Source of the DNA: Nephromyces sp. MM_2019
Lineage: Eukaryota > Apicomplexa > Aconoidasida > Nephromycida
Reading direction: 5' to 3'
DNA: 64,000 bases
Assembly (NCBI GenBank): GCA_015657535.1
Contig: JADHZB010001494.1
Span: 62,001 to 126,000 of the forward strand
This document shows positions 1-13,500 of the stretch, piece after piece. The stretch's first letter is position 1, and the number at the start of each line of letters is the position of its first letter. The translations under genes and the position numbers were made by a program. The notes under the pieces were generated by a model. It had not been told where the DNA came from and did not search any database. It saw only the letters and a list, made by a program, of their open reading frames with translations.

Positions 1-2320
1 TTCTAATCAGCCTCTATGCGTGCTTAAAACTTCGCTGAAGAATCCATTAGTCACACACACAAATGCTGCTGGAATATACAATCTAAAATTTATTTCTACT
101 GGCTAGCTCGATTTCAATAGAAATTTGGATAGGCTTTTTAAGAAAAATATCATCTGGTATTTTTCAAGGGTGAGTGCACTAATAATATAAAGTCTGAATT
201 TGCTGTCTTAGACAGTAAGGCTCGGATTTTATCCCTACAATGAAGTGAATTAATTTAAACTAGAGAAACGCCCTATTAAAAGAAGGTAAAAATCTAAAAA
301 TAAAGGAATAGCTAAAATGATGGGAAAAAAAAGAATTTTCCACGGAAGATTGAAACAGCGAGATGGCTGAACGTTTTCAAGCCAAAGTTGTCTTTAAGAA
401 GAGCATTTTCCGAAAGTATCGAAATGAAACGAACAAGACACATACATAGGCCGATGATTATCTTCACTATGTTGAAGTTACTAATTCCCTTGAGAAAACT
501 AGCACTTTAAACTCTGGAAAAATTCCACAAAAAAAAACTTCATCCCAAGCATCTTATTGGTTCTAGTAGGATGCTCGAAGTATCAACAAGCAGTAGCAGC
601 ACTTTGCGCAATCCTTTAGCGAATTGAAAAATAGTTGCAACAAACCAAGGAGACTGCTTGAAATGAAAAAATGGGCTAATTATACGCAAAACTATACTCC
701 AGCTCTAATGGGGAGCTTAGGTATCTTAAATAGCGATGAAAAAGGAAAAAAATAAAAAAAACCGCAATAAACTGGTAATAAAACAGCAAAAACCCAGGCA
801 ACAACCAGACAAAAACTAGCAATCAAACAGCGATAAAATGGTAATAAAAAAGCGGAAAACCAAAAACCAGACAAAAAAACAGAAAAAAACTGGAATATGC
901 AGAGAATAAGGCCAAAAATTCCAAACACCACAAATAAAATTAATTCTCTGCTACAAAAAACATACTTTCCCTCCCTTCCAAAAAAAGTGAAAAGAAGTGG
1001 TATCTTGGTCTTTTACTTCCTCCTGCGTCATCTTATGCCAGTTAAAGTTCCAAAATTTCTTTTTATCCCAACCACAAAGAATCGATTCCTTTACAGCAAA
1101 AAATTCCCCTGAAAATAGCCAAAAATAACCATGTATAAATTCTTATATGAAAACCGAAGATGATGGAAAAAATCTACAAAAACAAGGAAAATATAGCAGA
1201 AATTAGCGTTTACCATAATTCTACGATCCATCTAAACTAGGATTAGTCACAAGGTCGATTTTAAACGACAAATAAAGTCAAAAATATTGGGTAATATTCA
1301 GTTAAAAAGTTATATTTAACATGGTTAAACCTGCAGTTCACTATATAACAAAGGCCAAAAGTTAAGCGAAAATGCAATGGAATATTGATAAGAGAAAAAT
1401 GTGAGAATTTTTAAAGACATTCTCATTCCACCATGAAATAAACAAAAAATATTCAAACATTCGTAGATTTTCCAGTTTGATACGCATCTACTTCATCAAA
1501 ATTGAAGAAAATCATAAATCACGAAGATGGAATTTCTTTCACTACTCAGGGAAACCAATATTATACTAGTTTAGAATCTTTCATCAAAGAGGTATCCGAA
1601 AACTTAATTGCAAGAAATTCTCAGCCAACTAGAAACACAATTTGGCGAACCGAAAAAAACCACACACACAAAAAGATAAAAATTATGCGTCCAAAGCGAA
1701 AGTCCCGTTCTTTATCTTTCCTGCTTACCCTTTGATTTCAGGTAAAAACTTTTTCACCTTCACATGTAAATCAAGCCACGCATATAAGCTCACACAGGGA
1801 AAAAGCTGGAATGTGAACGAAGTAGATTGATATAAAAAAGGAGATAGAGTGTGTGAAAGAAGTAAATTTATATAAACAAAAAGAAACTCAGAAAGTAGAG
1901 CATGGAAAACTCTGTATATACAGAAGCAGTTTTTTCCTTCTTAAAAATAATATCATACGAAATTTCTTCGAGAAAAAATATGTAGCTCTTCGAAAAAGGT
2001 AAAAAGAAGAATGTGTATATTATCATTATGTTGAGAGCACTTGCTTATTCGCTCATTTTTGTCTTAAAATCTCTAGAGAAGATAAAGAACTATCAATAAA
2101 AGCAAAAAACTTCCCCAGAAACCCTGAAGATGGGCATATAAAGCTGAAATAACGAATTGGAAAAAACTAGAGAATCTGGGTATTTTTTATAAGTAAAAAG
2201 CACCTCCTAGAAGAAGAAAAATACGCATTTCTTCACTGGTAAAGCACAAACGCACATACATCACAATATACAGCAAGTTTTTTTCAGGCGTGGAACTACG
2301 CAAAATTTTATATAATCAAC
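1..2320. other. A-rich stretch with no assigned exon
   Basis: This stretch is purine/A-rich on the given strand with many A runs, like the introns of the minus-strand gene to its right, so it is probably intron or 3' flank of a minus-strand transcript. Short open frames occur on both strands, but none has a family motif together with splice signals. Confidence 0.4.
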
Positions 2321-2420
2321 CTGGAAGGCCTTCATCAGATCGCTCTTTCCATAGACGGAAGTTATCCCAGTTATCATCGGTAGGATCATCAAAAGCTCCG
2401 GTGATTCTTAAGATTTCCTT
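2321..2420 (-). CDS. Probable further 3' exon of the aldo/keto reductase gene
   Basis: On the minus strand an acceptor (ATCTTTAG) is followed by 100 bases of open, coding-like sequence ending at a GTTGAT donor. It translates to KEILRITGAFDDPTDDNW followed by DNFRLWKERSDEGLP. It starts in phase 0. This fits the alternative ending of the upstream reductase exon, which could be spliced after [13 protein letters not shown] sequence at the GTAAGA donor (4597) instead of reading on to the stop at 4577. No homologue is recognised. It could instead belong to a separate minus-strand gene. Anything following would lie between 1 and 2320, where I could not place another exon. Confidence 0.45.
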
Positions 2421-4576
2421 CTAAAGATGAGGGTGGTAGGAGAGTAAAGCAATGCAAAAGATAGGCTATAAAAAAACACACACGCAGGCATAGATTAGCA
2501 AGCAATCAAGGCTTATAAAGCCAAAACGATAGCTCTGATAAACTGTGTGAAAAGGCACAGGTTTGTATGTGCATTATTGATTCCATTCGCTAAATTAGAT
2601 ATATTATTGGTTTTTGTTGCTACTCTCAATATAATAATATTTTTAACGAGAAAAATCTGCTTGAGTGTGCGCGTAAGCTTTATGCATGCGGGTGCACATG
2701 CGTGTGTGCATGTGTGTAACTCTATATCAGGATTCATCCTTCAAGTAGACAAGTATTTAAAGGTGTGAAATTAGCAAGCATCATCATCTTTCAAATCCCA
2801 CATTGCGAATAACAAAAGCTAAAATGAAGACCCTTGAAGCTTCTATGGTAGGAGGGATTGCAAATATAAGGCATCTTCACAACGTTTTTAGCGACTGCAG
2901 GTTCAGTTAACAAACGCTGCAATCACATGTGCGTACATTAACACATCACACACACAAGACTACATTTTCTGCGATTATTCACCATCAAATTCCCAAAAAA
3001 CTCGCGCACACACACAAATAAGCAGAAAAATATAAGCGGAAAGATTATGGATATAAAAAAAACTACTATTCAATGCAGCAAACAAATTTTAAAAAAAAAT
3101 TAATGAAGTTATCTCATACAAATCTCACTCCAAGTAAAGTTTCCTGTCATTTTTGCACGAAAAAAAACGAAATAATTCTCCTCTTTCTAAGCAGCAGATA
3201 ACCAACAATCAAACATCAAAACTGAAGGCAAATTCCTTCTTTGTGATGAAAAAGAGCAACTTTCAAACCAAATCTTCGTGTTTTTCAGTGTATTCCAACT
3301 GTTTTGGGTAAATCGGAAGAGGCTGAAGAGGGAAGAAACGGTAAAGTTCTATGAGAACTACTCAAAAACTGAAGGAAGTGGGATTTTAAGAACGACTTTC
3401 ACAACTAAGGAAGAGAGGATTTGTTAGGAGTATGAAAGATATTCAAAGTTTAAGATTGCAGCACGCTAAAATTACTTTTTAGAGATCTTTGAGTAGCCTA
3501 GAAGCATCTAACACACAAACACTAACTTTTTGAAAAATAATGCAATTTAAAAGGCAAAAATAAAGTGAAAAAGAAGAGGAAAAAAGTAAAAAAATGAAAT
3601 CATTTCCTTCTGGTAAGCAATGAAACCCAAGTAGATGAGTAGTTCACGCACTATTCTTTCCAACAGTATTCCCAGATCTGCACACAACCAGACTTCTCAG
3701 TCCACAGACTAGAAACAGCATTTGACGATAACACAAACTCGTAAATACATGCATGAATCAGGGGTATTACTAATATACCCTCAAACTCATCAGAGAACCG
3801 GTTATGCCACCTTTTTACGCAACTTCTTCAACATTAAAGAATAGTTTTTAAAACAGGAAAAACTAATTCCTAGTATAGGAAGAAGTGCAAAGCCACAATA
3901 TTCGAAATAAAGTAACACAACACACATAAAAAACCCCACAAAAGACTGCCAAAAAACACCAGCATACTACCACAGCAGGTAACTGTAATGAGGAAAACTT
4001 TAAGCAAAAAAACTCAGGAAATTCCCTATAGAAACCCCTAAAATCTGCAAAAATCAAGAATTATCCGCTAGTTTTTGCAGATAGCTTCTTCACTAAAAAC
4101 CTAATGAGATACAGAAGCACATGATACGAAAAACCTCTCTTTAACCTAAAAAATTTTGCTATAAATTTTAAGATATTTTCATCTGAAATATCATTGAGAT
4201 AAAAACGTCTTAAAAAAGTGAAGTAAATCTGCATGTTTAGGCTTTTTCTTTTTCCTATTTTGGTCTAGTTTTTCGCAGTTTTTCCTAGTTTATTTCCTCA
4301 AAAACAACATATACGCTCAACAATTAAACAAATGTAGCTGCATATCATCATCAAATATTTTACACTTTTATGCTTCCAATAATGCGTACAACACACTGCC
4401 AGTTCTTCATGCGAAAAGTTTTGATTTTTAAAACAATCAGCAGAATGGCTTCCTCACAACTAATTCCAAAGCTAATCTCCTGTTATCTATGCTGCTGAGG
4501 GTTTACTCAGATTTAATCACTCACAAATCCCTTCATAATCTCCTCACTGCTTCACACACACAACTATATAAGTGAT

Positions 4577-7500
4577 TTAGCAGATTTTTGCTCTTACAAA
4601 GTTCGGCCAATAAGTCCCTCCACTCCATATTGGGCCCCTTCCATAACGCATAAACTCGTGCTGAGGCGCTGGTCTCTCCTCCTCCAAGGCAGTCATTAAC
4701 TGCGGGCCTCCCATAGTTGGAGCTCGATAACGAAGGAATAGCTGAAGAGGGAGGAGACAAAAAAGGGGGAAAAACGATGTATATTAGTGGGAATCCGCAG
4801 AAAAAATTTCAAAAGAGTATGCAGATTAACTGCTAATTACTGCTTTTGATGTTTTGCTTACACTTGTTTACATCTTCATCAGTATAGCAAAACGAAAGCC
4901 TCTGAAGAGAGGAAAGGGAAAGCATTGAAAGCAGCAAACAAGCATTTTTGGAGAACTCACTACTTTCACATTCTTTTACATTTTCAATTTCATCTTCAAA
5001 TACTCAAAAAAGGCTCTGAAGATTACCAATGAATATATGTCTTTTTTTGCTTTATAGCGACCAGTAAACTATGTGTGTAGATGGTATCAACTATCTCTTT
5101 TAGTAAGCCTATAATGAAGAATTCCTTCAGAATCCCTTCCTCTTGTAAAAATATATATAAAAACTTAATAGGATAAAGTGGAAAAGAAGAGGAAGAAAGG
5201 CATCATAATCGCATGTAAACACACACGCTTCATCAAGTTATACGCAGTAACATCAAAGCACCTCATGAATGTCAGCTTCAAGCTCTTTGGTCACGGGATA
5301 GTTAAGAGCTGCAATACTTTGCCTGAAGATACACAAATATCCAGATAAAATGAGTTAGAAACATATCACATTGTGTGTGTGTTTATGCGTTTGTGTTTTT
5401 GTTTATTTGCATCAGCTTGGGTGTATATTTGTGTGCGTGAGTGTGCATTTGTAAGTGCAGCTGCATACGGCTACAGGTGTGTACGCATATTTGCATCCGT
5501 AGCCCCGTATGTAAGCACATATGTGTGTGTAACTATAGGTGTGTGCGCGGTGTATACCTAGCAAAGGTGGCCGTGGATGTACGCATATATTCGCACGGAT
5601 TTATTTATAAGAGATGTGTGTGCGTGTGCACATAGGAGATGCATATGCGATAATACAGAAGATGAAGATGCAAATATTTAAAACATGAAGATGTGTTAAT
5701 ATATCCCCGAAATCCACTATAAATCAGTGTATATACACTGCGTTAAAACAAAAATTTCCAAGAAGAAGATGTGTCTGAACAAGTTTAGCCTTATTCAATG
5801 TGCGTATAATTCTTCGTTTCAAAACATCTAAAAACTGCGGGAAAAAACAAGAAAAATGCATAAAAAAAACTCAACTAATAAGCGTATATCAATGCTTATT
5901 TCAGGCAGATCATGCAATTTACCTAGCTTAATTCATCCTATAAGTTCTAGCCTAAAGAAGCTCTCTTAATACGGAAATGAGGTGTGTCTAATGATACAAT
6001 AAAATATTACATACACGCATAAAATTTGAGGACAATGAGGTGTTTAAACAGAATTTTATTTAGCACAGAAGAAAACTGCTGAGGGAGAAAAAGCGAGCGT
6101 ATAATATATACACACAAATATAAATGCACATATAGATAAATTGGAACACACACATACACACACACACACACACAAACACACACAAACTGTGTCATTGACC
6201 TTAGCTGCCCTGTAGTCCTGGGACCTATTATCGTGGAGGCAACCTGAATTAGCAAATTAAATCACGAAAAACAAAAAATTTTAAAGAAGAGCGAATAATT
6301 CAAAACATCCGAAAAGCCTCGCAAACATTCCCATTTAACTTCCTTCTAGAGGCGATTATGAAACATAGGAACACACATTTTCTTCCTCATGTTTGCAAAA
6401 AGAGCATAAAAACATCCATTATTCAAACAAAACGCAAGGCCTTTACGTAGCGTAAAATTGTAAAAATCTGAAAGAATTATCTTTTTACACGGAGCTACAT
6501 CTTTTCTAAGTAGAGCAGCAAAAAGAAAAAGGAAGAAGAGGCAGAATAAGACGAAGGGGAGGAAAAGGAATAGGTGGAAAAAAAGATAAAAAACAAACAA
6601 GAGGAAGAGGAGGTGAAAAAAAAAGACAAACACCGAGAAGTACGGTCAAAATCCATAAAATCACGTAAAAAGAGGTAGCACTCAAATAACAGCTTTTCTC
6701 TCTAAAGTATATCAAATCCACATCTTCAAAAGGCGAAAAAACAACAAAAACCTTGATTTTGTGGCACACAGTAGAAGCAAAAGTGGTACACTCAGCATAC
6801 ATTTCGTACCACTAAACACAGGTGCATTTTGCACTAAATAGAGCCTTAAACCAGTTTTTTTCATCTATTTAGGGACTACAAATCTTCAAAAAAACTCAAA
6901 TTTACGGAGCATTCTTCAACAAAAAGCTTTAAAATAGCATTTTTTCCCCGATTTACGCTAATATAATCCTGGTTAAATTGTAATTACTAGAAACTCTCAG
7001 AAAAACCCGCCTAAGATAAAAAGGACACGGCGTACGTTATACAAAAAAGACCGAAACCTTGCGACAAAAAAAAGAATTAAAAAATCACTCACTAATACTA
7101 CAATCGTAAATTTTTGCTAATTGTATGCTAATTTCACTACTTTTATGACAAAAAAAGGTGAATATGTTTTCATTCCCTCTTCATAGTAAATTTCCGCAAA
7201 AATTAAAAAAACTCGGCGTTTTTTGGATTTGATTTGTTTTCTTCTCTTGGGTAAAGCACTTGAGCGTGTAGAAAGCAACGAATGATAATAGTCTTTTATA
7301 CTAATAATAATAATATCTTTGCAAAAATCTGAGAACAAAAAAATCCTTTCAAAACTAGCCATTGCACACAGGCAGTCGGTTGCTACCTTAAATAGTAGTT
7401 TCAAAAACAATTAGTGAGTAAACAAAGCTGCAATTTTAGCTAAAAAACTGGGAAAAGATGAGATTCTGCAAACTAGCTTCACCTTAGACTTCGCTAAAGC

Positions 7501-10500
7501 CTCCAAATACTTCCTACACACCTAATCCTTAAAAATTTGGAAAAAAATCTTCAAAAATAGCAGCCTAGAGTACTCAATGTACCAAGAAAAACATCTGCAA
7601 AAAAAGGTTCAAAAACACCCTCAATTACTAGTTATTCCTCCTTTTCAAAAAAGTTTTCTCAAGGTGCGAATAGCAGCATTTCTTACTTTTTTTACATAAC
7701 TCAAAAAGCAAAACCAGAATCAGCGTATTTTCGTAATAAAAAAAATGTGGTTTACACACAGCTTTGTACGATACAAGTGTCAAACTCCCTAGCCTCCTAA
7801 AAACGAGTATTACTCTCTGTGTACGCCTTTTTTTGATGAAGAAACTGCCATTCTTATGAAAATGCAAAAAAGCAGAGATTTTTTGGCACGCTATTAAGCT
7901 TTCTTCTTCCTTTGAAGAGTGGAGTACACAAAGGCATATCCACCTTATTTGCTGGAACATGCTTATTCTTGTGAAAATACAAAACCTACGAATTGAGTAC
8001 GCTTATAAAAGAAATGATGAAGGTAAAAACCCACGTTTTCACAGTGGAAAACATCAAAATTTTAAGGGAAATCACTCAAAATGCCTTTAAAACTCAGCTT
8101 CCTTATCAAGTAGGAAAGGCAAAGCTAAATCAAAGAAATCTTCAGAGTTAAATTATAGAAATATCCTTCTAATTTATGAGCGAATTCTGTGTGAATAGGA
8201 TGAAAATGCTAAAAACCAGAATTTTTTTATTGATAAAATTAGCTTGAAATAGCCTAGGCTTTTTCAGAGTATCAAAATGATTGATTATGGGCAAAAAACC
8301 TACTTCTAAGCTCTGAAAAAGCAGTAAAAACCGCTGAAACTAAGAAGAAAATGCGTGCATAATGTGGGAATAGAGCAGATGTGCTGGTGTGTGTGGTAGA
8401 GCATATGTTTTTCCGTGTTTGTGTGAGCTAAAACGCTGAAATTGCTTGGTTATACGCACAGCAAAGGTACGTAATACAATCTACGAGGCATGCATATACG
8501 AGCGACCTCTATGAGCTCTCCTTTCTAATAGTATATTCTATATATCATTAGAAGTTACTAAAGTTTTTGATAAGGAAAAAAGGAAAAAGAAGGCATGATA
8601 AAACGGTGTCTATATACAAACGTCGCTGGATGCAAGGCTAACGTCAAACAGCACTTAAAACTCAATTTTTTAAGAAGATCATAGCGTGCAAGATGTACTA
8701 CTATGACAATAAAAAGTCAAAAAAGCATCAAAAATACTGCAAAAATTGCAAAAAAAAAGTATCTAAAAAACGACAAAAAAAACCATCAAAAGTCTTCAAA
8801 GACATCCACAAATATTCACCAAACGACTCCCTCAAAAGCCCTATACACATCATCCAACAAACTTCCGCAACTTCACCTCAGATAGCATCTCCCTAATAGC
8901 AGCCTTAAAGAGCAATGCAACACACAGAAGTATAAAAACCATGAAATTCTTCCAAAATCGATCTAAAACCTCCAAAATTGCTGAATTTTTACTTCAAAAT
9001 AGCGGAAAATTGCAAAAGAAGATGTGTTCTTACAAAAGGCCGTGTATACACCCAACTAAGCGCCAATTGAGACAATGTCATTCCATAAGAACGAGCGATC
9101 TTCAGTAGCTCCGCCACCTTCCATTGACACCATACAGATCTTCAAAGAAATGAAAAGAGGAAGTAGTTCGTAGCTTAAAGAAGAAGTAGCAAATAGTATA
9201 GAAAAGGAAGAAGTAGCTGAAAGTTTCAAAATAAAATCGTAAAATCGCATGTTTACAACTTACTGAGTGATCTGACAGAAAAACGTGTGTGCGAACTGCC
9301 AAAACACAACATAGCCTACCCGACTTCTACACATTACTGCCTATATATAAGGTTGTTTGTTTTAGAGCATTTAGTGTACTCTACGCCTCTAAGTTCTTCT
9401 ATCTTCATCCTCTTCATTTTTTCTTCTTCTCTTTTGAGGATTTTACATCATTAAAAAAGCGGGTATCTCAGCATGAAGCAGTATCAACACATTCCACAAA
9501 AAACTAGCAACCTTTAGCCTATCTTCATCTTGATTGAAATGAGGATTCTTCTATACTATAAATTGAATTCTATATTCAGCTATCAAACTATTGCACAGAG
9601 TTTATCTATATATAGTTATTACACTGACTAGAAAACAAATCTACACACACCAATGTCTATGCACACAGTTCTACAGATATTTATACACACTCCTACACGT
9701 TATTATGTTCAAATTTCTACCTAAATTCTTACACAAAACACTTCTGCATACACACGCTTCTATCCCAAATTCTCACACACACACACACACACAGGCCAAA
9801 AAACAGTATAATAAACGTAAAAACATGAATTTTCTCCAGAATACACCGCCTAGCACCATATATTGAACATCATTTAGATATATAAAAGGCAATTCAATGA
9901 GCTTTTCATTGGATTTTTCGCGTTTTTCGCGCTACACACACGCACTTTACTTATATTTACAATTTTTCACCAAACTATAAACTACAACGAAGAATGCCTC
10001 AGAGAGAGAACACTCCTTCAATAAGATGTCTCGGCAGATTTGGGTGTGATTTTTTGAGCGGGTTTTCGCTGATATTTTTGTCAGGTTCTTGTGCAGATGT
10101 GTGTGTAGATTTATGTGTAAATGTGTGTATAGTAGTGTGTACAGATTAAAGTAAGAAATAAAAAACTACCAAACTAAAAAATATACAAAGTATGAAATTT
10201 CGCAAAAATTGAAGATTTTCTAGAGAAAACGCCTCATTGAAGATCTTCAATTAAGAAGCAAATGGGGGGTTAGTTTTTTGCATATACTCATTTTATGAGG
10301 ATATGATAAATTGTAGCAGACAAGAAGAGCAGCAAAGAACATTGAAAATATAGACTTCATGGCAGCTTATATGTAAAAAAGCGAAAAGGGAGTTCACTAA
10401 GGATAACATATACGAGAAATGCTAACAGAAACTGCAAATTTGATATGCAGAGTGATAAGAAAACGTTGCATAGCAGAAAGTAGATTTTCAGGACTCGAGA

Positions 10501-13500
10501 AGAAGCAGGAAAAAGCTAGAGGAAGAAGAAAAAGGGGAAAAAAGAGGGAGATAAAGGAACATATAAAACCTAAAAAGGAAGAGGAAGCAAAAACGTAGAA
10601 AAGTGAGACGAAGTAAAATAAAAAATAATAAAACCAAGAAAAGCCGATAAAAGTAAGAAAAAGCAAAAAAACAGCGAAAAACGGAATTTTCCGTCAAACA
10701 TCTCACTTTCCATCTAAATGAAGCAATTTCCTTCATAAATTTTCGTCAAAAAAGCTAAAAATTAAGATAAAAACAGTCATACTAAGTGAAGAACACACAT
10801 CAAGGACATTGCACACACATATCTGCAGAGCAAATTCATGCCTAACTCGCTTATAACCAATGCTTCACACACACTAGTTTGAATACTACGCTTAATTCAA
10901 TGCCAACCTGTGTGTGCTATAGAAATAAGGGTATTTATTGCATTTTCCTGTTAGAGGGCCATATGATAGAAAACCCCAATCTTCAGGCATATTTCCTATA
11001 AAACACATCAAATATTTCATCAAATAGGAAAGCTTTAAGATATGATGCCATCGCAATATATAAAAAGTCATCCTTTTTTACCTCTAAAAATAGATGAAAA
11101 GGCAGCCTTTTTCTTATCCAAATTCAGATAAGACACACACACAAATTTCCTCATCAAACTCCCCAAAATACTCTAATAAACTCATTCTCTAGCAACAACG
11201 TGCATTCAACTTGGTATGCAAAAAAAGTATTCAAACTATGAAAAAGTGAGGACTACAAATTTCGCTTGCTAAACCGTACACACGTTAGCAACACACATGA
11301 CCCCTTCTGTATTGAAAAAGTTTCCATCTCAGGTACTGCCAGAGAAACATTCCGAGCAAAAATAGAGTATAAAATAAAAACCACAGTAAAAACTCTGGGG
11401 GATAAGAGGTGCGCTGGGGGGTGTGGTGGAGGGCGTAGTCTTTCGTATAAAATTTAAACGATTAAAAAGCAATTTCTTCATCTGATGATGAAGCTCCAAA
11501 ATAAACTCAAAACCGCACGCATAAAGTCTCCCTCCAAAGATGGCGGCAGCAAAGAAAACAAATTTCATCGCACACACGCATAACGCCTCATATAGCCTCC
11601 CAATTTACTGTGAAGAAAACCAAGTTTAAAACCAAAAAACCATCACACACACTACACATTCTGCCACTCAATTTTGGAACGCACACAAATACACAAGCAT
11701 CAAAAAATAAGCAGAAAAAAAGCTCAATAACATCAAACTCCTCCTTTCCTTCTTATTTTGAAGAAGAAAATGTGTGCAAAGAGACGAACTTTTCCACACT
11801 TTTTTGCTGCTAAAATATAAAGAATACCAAGCACCAGAAGATATTCGATATTTCCAAGTTTTTCAAAGTGTTGAAAACCAAATTTTTTTCAAGAAGAAGC
11901 GACAAAAATATCAATTCAGCGCGAATTAAACGTGAAACAACCAAACTATGAGATTTATCTTCATAATAATATCTTAGACACGACTTTAACCTTTTTTGAT
12001 TTCAATGATGTAAAAATACCTTTAAGCCTTGAATTGCCTGCACTTACCCGTATAAGTAGGAAGAAAGTTATCCCATTCATCTTGACCAAGCCTCTTGTCC
12101 GGACCAAGCGGATTGAATCTATCAAAAAGACGCGAGAAAGCAATAGAAGAAGAGCATAGAGAAAAAGGGAAAACAATGAAAGAAAAACTGCCTAATGTTT
12201 GGGTATTTTGGGTAGATGATGGGGGTAAAGGATAACTTCTATCAATTCCTTGTTTTGGTATTAAAATTTTGAGAGAATTTTTGCCAGTTATTCATTTGGT
12301 ATGTAAATTAATCATTTTTGTGTGTGCAATTCAGCCATTTCCTACAGAAAGTATAAACACCAAATACGCAATCCGCCCGGAAAGAGATGCTTCTCATGGA
12401 GATAACCACTAGCATACAGCAGCAAGTTTTTGCTACTTTTATGCTCAGTAGCAGCACCTTGTATCGCATCTTCTCTCTTAAAAACGGTTTAATCATCGCC
12501 TTCTAAGTCCACTATTAACTCAACTTCTGTCCTTATCAAGTGCTTCAGTTTTTATCAATAAAACGCGAGATTTCTCGCATTTTCTCATGTGTGTAGCATC
12601 AACAATTAGCTACTCAATATACTCTCTATATATACGCTATTCTATTCATTCATTTGATACGCACATCTTCTTCAGTTAAAGATTGAAAATTAGAAGGAAT
12701 GATAAGTAGACACTAGCGAGAGTTCATACTATAGTAAATGTTGTAGTGCAGTAGGATCATAAAATAACAGCTTTTCTTTACTTTAAAAGAATCTTCTAAC
12801 GGGCGTGTGTGGGTCGCTTCGCCACTTTATTTTTGCGGCAGTGTGTGGGCTATGTGTGTCAAATCTGCCATTACTGCTGCCTTTGATTATTTATTCTTAG
12901 AAGCTTCTTATATCAAGCGCAATCATTCGAAAATTAGTTGATAGTCCGAAAGAGAGGTAGAAAGATATATATATACACACTGAGATGATATACATGACTA
13001 ACAAAACTCCACAAATACATACTACGTTGATACTTACACACACACATCCCCATTACTAAAAATAATCCAGACATAATAGAATAATATGCACGCATACACA
13101 CAAACATGCGCACATTAATTAACCTCCCAAACAGCACACATGCCACCTCTCTGAATATGGTTTTTACTTAGATAAAAACGACAACACACCCAATCAAAAG
13201 CATTTAAAGTGAAGCAGCGAACCAAAGCATTTGATTGCACACGCACACCCTCTACTGCTTCTCATATGGCTTAACGTCATTGAGACATTCAAATTTGATA
13301 GAACTTACAAGATAATTGGGGTGAGTGTTGGTACGTCTGCTGCTGTATTCGTGTGTGTGTTGTTGTATTCGTGTGTGTGTTGTTGTATTCGTGTGTGTGT
13401 TGTTGTATTCGTGTGTGTGTTGTTNNNNNNNNNNNNNNNNNNNNNNNNNNNNNNNNNNNNNNNNNNNNNNNNNNNNNNNNTATTCGTGTGTGTGTTGCTG

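Noticed and set aside
2861..2900. Exon-like minus-strand piece (AKNVVKMPYICNPSYH)
   Set aside because: The open stretch is short and its donor (GTCTTC) is weak; it is not needed to keep phase in the reductase model.
6427..6438. 12-base piece as the small reductase exon before VASTIIG
   Set aside because: Its acceptor has no pyrimidine tract and it is shorter than the family spacing; the piece at 8460-8480 fits better.
6346..6802. Phe/Leu-rich minus-strand frames resembling membrane proteins
   Set aside because: They translate the T-rich sense strand of a reductase intron and show no family motif; the same artefact recurs around 10.4-10.7, 14.0 and 51.5 kb.
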